From Mytilus edulis (lineage: Eukaryota; Mollusca; Bivalvia; Mytilida; Mytilidae): DNA of 64,000 bases. Location of the stretch: assembly GCF_963676685.1 (NCBI RefSeq), contig NC_092355.1, forward strand, positions 75,359,176 to 75,423,175, written 5' to 3'. Both the position numbers and the translations under genes were made by a program. The notes under the pieces were generated by a model. The model saw only the letters and a list, made by a program, of their open reading frames with translations. It searched no databases and had not been told where the DNA came from. The first letter of the stretch is position 1. Each line of letters opens with the position of its first letter. Shown here piece by piece: positions 53,801 to 56,800 of the stretch.

Positions 53801-56800
53801 CTTGTTCAATACTTTCTTGAGTACGAACTGACGGATTACTTTTAAAGCTTTTGTTCATGATTGTTCCTTTGATTTCAAATAAAGGTAGCATTGGTGAGGC
53901 ATTGACGGCTTCTTTAAATTCCTCTTTAGAGACATAAAATGGTGTATCTCGTAGTCCAGGGACATTTTCATTACCCATCGTATTTTCACCAAGTTTTGGT
54001 TTTTTCAGCTGAATACTGACAAGGGGCTTCGGTTCAATGTTCCTGGTAGTTCCTCTATTCCACTTGGCAGTTTCGTCTGTGCAACTTACTCCAGTCATGC
54101 TATTTCTCACAGCATACTCGATCTTCCACAATAATGCTCCGACATGACTGCAGGAAAGTCCTAAACCAGCCATGCATGTACACCAGGCTTGTTCCACTGC
54201 ACCTTCCCCTGTGCACATAACATAGGCATCATTAAGTCTACTCACAGTCTGGGATGATCGTACACTCGCCTTCATAAATATTTTGTTATCTGTTGCATTG
54301 AAATGCAATATTTTATCTACATTTCCACTTTGAAAATAATTATAACTCTGTAAGCTCTTAAAGTTTTTCATTGTTTCCCCATCAACTGCCTTTGATCTTA
54401 TCAAGTAGTTATAAATGTCGCCGTACATTAAATTTGGCCAACTCCTCATATCGTCATTCCAGTCCTTTATTTCTTTGAAAATAGCTGGCATTGAACTTTT
54501 AACACAATGTTTAACTTCAGAAGACATGATGAGGATGATCTAACTTGTTTATATATTTCTCGTTACTATTGAATGCTTTGTTTACGTTTTTATCATTATT
54601 GTAATGGCGGACGTGATTATAGAGCGCCCAGCGGCGAAGATTATTACTACGGGTGATAATTGAAAAAACGTGTCTATAGCAATGACTTCATAAACCAGTA
54701 GTATCCTTCCTTCATAAAACATTCAGACAGAGAGGAAATCTTTAAATAGCATGAAATTGTTAGAATTTATGCATTTTATATTATTTAGATAAACAAACAT
54801 TGTTAACCTTTGAGAAATATTTTTTAAAAGAATCCTGGACTAGATTTTGCATATCCTTGATTTTTCTTTTTTGTAGTGTTTTTCGGAACTTTGACTTTTT
54901 AAGACATTGATTATTTTTTTCATTCACTTAGTCCTTTATTGCCCCTAGGTACTTTCTAATCCTTTTTTATATCAGATAGTAGAAATCTCTCTTTACTTAC
55001 TTAAAGAGAAAATTATATAAATGTATGAATAAATGTAGATGTGGGATATAATAAAGTAATGAGACTGTAACCTGATTGTTTGTAGACTGAATAAATGTAG
55101 ATGTGGGTTATAATAAAGTAATGAGACTGTAACCTAATTGTATGTAGACTGAATAAATGTAGATATGGGTTATAATAAATTAATGAGACTGTAACCTAAT
55201 TGTAAGTACACTGAATAAATGTAAATATGGGTTATAATAAAGTAATGAGACTGTAACCTAATTGTTTGTAGACTGAATAAATGTAGATATGGGTTATAAT
55301 AAAGTAATGAGACTGTAACCTAATTGTAAGTAGACTGAATAAATGTAGATGTGGGTTATAATAAAGTAATGAGACTGTAACCTAATTGTTTGTAGACTGA
55401 ATAAATGTAGATGTGGGTTATAATATAGTAATGAGACTGTAACCTAATTGTATGTAGACTGAATAAATGTAGATATGGGTTATAATAAAGTAATGAGACT
55501 GTAACCTAATTGTTTGTAGACTGAATAAATGTAGATGTGGGTTATAATAAAGTAATGAGACTGTTACCTATTCAATACACAAAAAAATTCTTTTTGATTA
55601 AAATGATGGGTTGTATCAGTCCGCACTTTATACCATAAAAAAGATATGTCTTATTTAACTTACATGTACTAAACAAAGGCAAGGGGAGAGAACTTCTGTA
55701 TTGTTTTTTTTTTTATATTTAGAAAAATTGTCCAATATTTTTACTAATAACTCTATAGACTTAAGGGTTACATATTTGACATTGTAATCAAGGATTCTGA
55801 AGGTACTACAAAAAAAAAAATTACACTGTCTACTACTGGAAAGAATTTTACAGAGTATACACTCATACTTAAAAAAATATTCGATAAATTTCTTACTGAA
55901 AAAACTTTAAAATGCATTTTTGTTTGTCATCAGTTACTCAATACAGATTCAAATTTTTGTGTGTAACTAAACTGCCACTCAGTATTGTATGATAATAAGT
56001 ATAGCACTCCCATGTAAGTTATTGACACACTAACCTCAGAGAATATATATTAAAGTTACAAGGAAATCTGCATGTGTGCAAGTGTCAACCGTGTAAAGTG
56101 TACAAGATAAGACAATTAATTTAGTGTCACCCGTCTTATGAGTAGAAGATAAGACAATGAAGTGTCACCCATGTAACGTTAGAAGATAAGACAATCAAGT
56201 GTCACCCGTGTAATGAGTAGAAGATAAGTCGATTAGGTATCACCCTTTTTATGAGTAGAAGATAAGAAAAATTAGTGTCACCCGTGTTATGAGTAAAAGA
56301 TAAGACAATTAAGTGTCACCCGTGTAATGAGTAGAAGATAAGTCGATTAGGTATCACCCTTTTTATGAGTAGAAGATAAGAAAAATTAGTGTCACCCGTG
56401 TTATGAGTAAAAGATAAGACAATTAAGTGTCACCCGTGTAATGAGTAGAAGATAAGTCGATTAGGTATCACCCTTTTATGAGTACAAGATAAGAAAAATT
56501 AGTGTCACCCGTGTTATGAGTAGAAGATAAGTCGATTAAGTGTCACCCTTTTAATGAGTACAAGATAAAATGATTAAGTATCAACCGTGTAATGAGTAGA
56601 AGATAAGACAATTAAGACTATACCTGCTATAGTTATTAGCAACACCTAAGTTGGTCAAATGTTGTGAGTCACCTTGCTTTGTCCCAGTTTTGTTTTTTGT
56701 TTGATCTGTTTTCTTCGAAATAGTAGTTTTGTTACGTTCGCCTAGAATTCTACTAGTTTTTATCTCAAATTACCACTTACTTGTATCTAATTGTACAATA

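Larger units (their letters stand above)
49025..54675. mobile_element. ISL2EU-type DNA transposon (5.65 kb)
   Basis: The ends read AGACACATTTTTCAA (left) and, inverted, AGACACGTTTTTTCAA (right), flanked by AT at 49023-49024 and 54676-54677. Contents: a THAP protein and a DDE transposase on the plus strand, and a SWIM/YqaJ nuclease on the minus strand, convergent. THAP-type transposase with a YqaJ nuclease and 2-base target duplications matches the ISL2EU group of eukaryotic transposons (recalled knowledge). A truncated LINE lies between the genes. All three element proteins look intact, so recent activity is plausible. It sits in intron 1 of the ankyrin-Roc gene. Confidence 0.85.
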
